DNA of 5,616 nucleotides, taken from DATAAM01 sp036260075 (GTDB lineage Bacteria; Actinomycetota; Acidimicrobiia; Acidimicrobiales; JAHWLA01). A program made the translations under genes and the position numbers. Shown piece by piece: positions 5,233 through 5,616 of this stretch. Every line of letters starts with the position of its first letter. Positions within the stretch are counted from its first letter, which is position 1. The stretch spans positions 1-5,616 of the forward strand of contig DATAAM010000101.1 of assembly GCA_036260075.1 (NCBI GenBank), given 5' to 3'. The notes under the pieces were generated by a model. The model saw nothing but the letters and a program-made list of their open reading frames with translations. It was not told where the DNA came from and did not search any database.

Positions 5233-5616
5233 TCAGGGGCAGGGCACCCCTGGCACGGTGACGCAGTTGTACGTGAGGTTCACCGGGATCGGGGTGCCGT
5301 TCACGACCACGACGACGGTGGGATCGCCGCTCTTGCCGTACTCGAGTAACGGCGCTCCGATGCACAGAGACGCCACTGTCGCAATGCACGTTGTCGTGAA
5401 CGGGTTCGTGTCGGGCCCGTCCCCGGGGGTGACGTCGGCTCCCGTGGGCTGGACGACTGTTGTGCAGGTCGTCTCGGTCGGGTGGCCGCACACGTCGAGG
5501 AAGACGGCGAACCCCGGCCCCGACAACATCGGCGTTGTCCAGAGGCCCCATCCGACGTCGATCCCCACGATGTTGCTGCCGCCCGGGTTGTTCACCTCCA
5601 CGCAGAGCCTCGTGCC
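5233..5616 (-). CDS. Probable secreted Cys-containing protein of unknown function, C-terminal 127 residues
   Basis: The frame is open from the right edge to TGA at 5235-5233, giving 127 residues with the start outside the window. I do not recognise a family. The composition is that of an extracellular beta-rich protein: abundant Thr, Val, Pro, Gly and Asn, few Lys or Arg, and seven Cys spread along the fragment (in RLCVEV, DVCGH, TTCTT, TTTCIA, SLCIG, YNCVT and PCP at the end) that could form disulfides. There is no membrane segment or LPXTG-type anchor at the C-terminus. Third codon positions are mostly G or C, supporting this frame, but ACA, ATT and one TTA occur, less biased than the operon genes, perhaps an accessory or faster-evolving gene. 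The upstream part, where a signal peptide would lie, is not visible. Confidence 0.65.
   Translation of the reverse strand, partial: GTRLCVEVNNPGGSNIVGIDVGWGLWTTPMLSGPGFAVFLDVCGHPTETTCTTVVQPTGADVTPGDGPDTNPFTTTCIATVASLCIGAPLLEYGKSGDPTVVVVVNGTPIPVNLTYNCVTVPGVPCP

Noticed and set aside
5171..5551. Alternative minus-strand frame across the convergent gap and the partial gene
   Set aside because: It runs through the hairpin, is Arg/His-rich, and has poor third-position GC bias compared with the frame ending at 5233.
1..5616. CRISPR arrays, insertion sequences, tRNA genes, phage or defence genes
   Set aside because: I saw no spaced direct repeats, transposase motifs, cloverleaf-like sequences or defence domains. 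Apart from the partial gene at the right end, everything is conserved housekeeping content.

Overview
The window is high-GC bacterial chromosome. Codons end mostly in G or C, genes are tightly packed, and two start codons are non-canonical. The gene content (IF3, L35, L20, a SpoU-type methyltransferase, a PAS histidine kinase, PheS, PheT, with a DUF1844 protein upstream) points to Actinomycetota. An Acidimicrobiia-like lineage is my best guess, but it is inferred from gene order and protein style, not from a database match.

Positions 1-4657 form one minus-strand operon, in transcription order infC - rpmI - rplT - SpoU methyltransferase - PAS histidine kinase - pheS - pheT (cut by the left edge). 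Apart from a 37-nt gap between rpmI and rplT, the genes are separated by 2-4 nt or overlap by 4 nt, so one transcript and translational coupling are likely. The operon joins translation initiation (IF3), the large ribosomal subunit (L35, L20), RNA modification and tRNA-Phe charging. A cytosolic sensor kinase with no response regulator beside it sits inside this set.

Positions 4658-4824 are the only real regulatory region. It holds a symmetric -10 element usable on both strands, a GC-rich structured leader, and a textbook intrinsic terminator (12-bp stem, U5) lying before infC rather than after a gene. That suggests transcription attenuation of the operon. infC itself appears to start at AUC, recalling the AUU start of E. 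coli infC, on which IF3 autoregulation depends. The methyltransferase appears to start at CUG.

On the plus strand, 4825-5181 encodes a DUF1844 protein, apparently from a leaderless mRNA. It converges on the 3' end of a secreted-looking, cysteine-containing protein of unknown function (5233 to the right edge, minus strand). A long hairpin at 5185-5223 separates the two. No mobile elements, tRNA or rRNA genes, or CRISPR arrays are seen. The most interesting signals are the infC leader attenuator with its AUC start, the embedded sensor kinase, and the CUG-started methyltransferase with a strong hairpin over its first codons.
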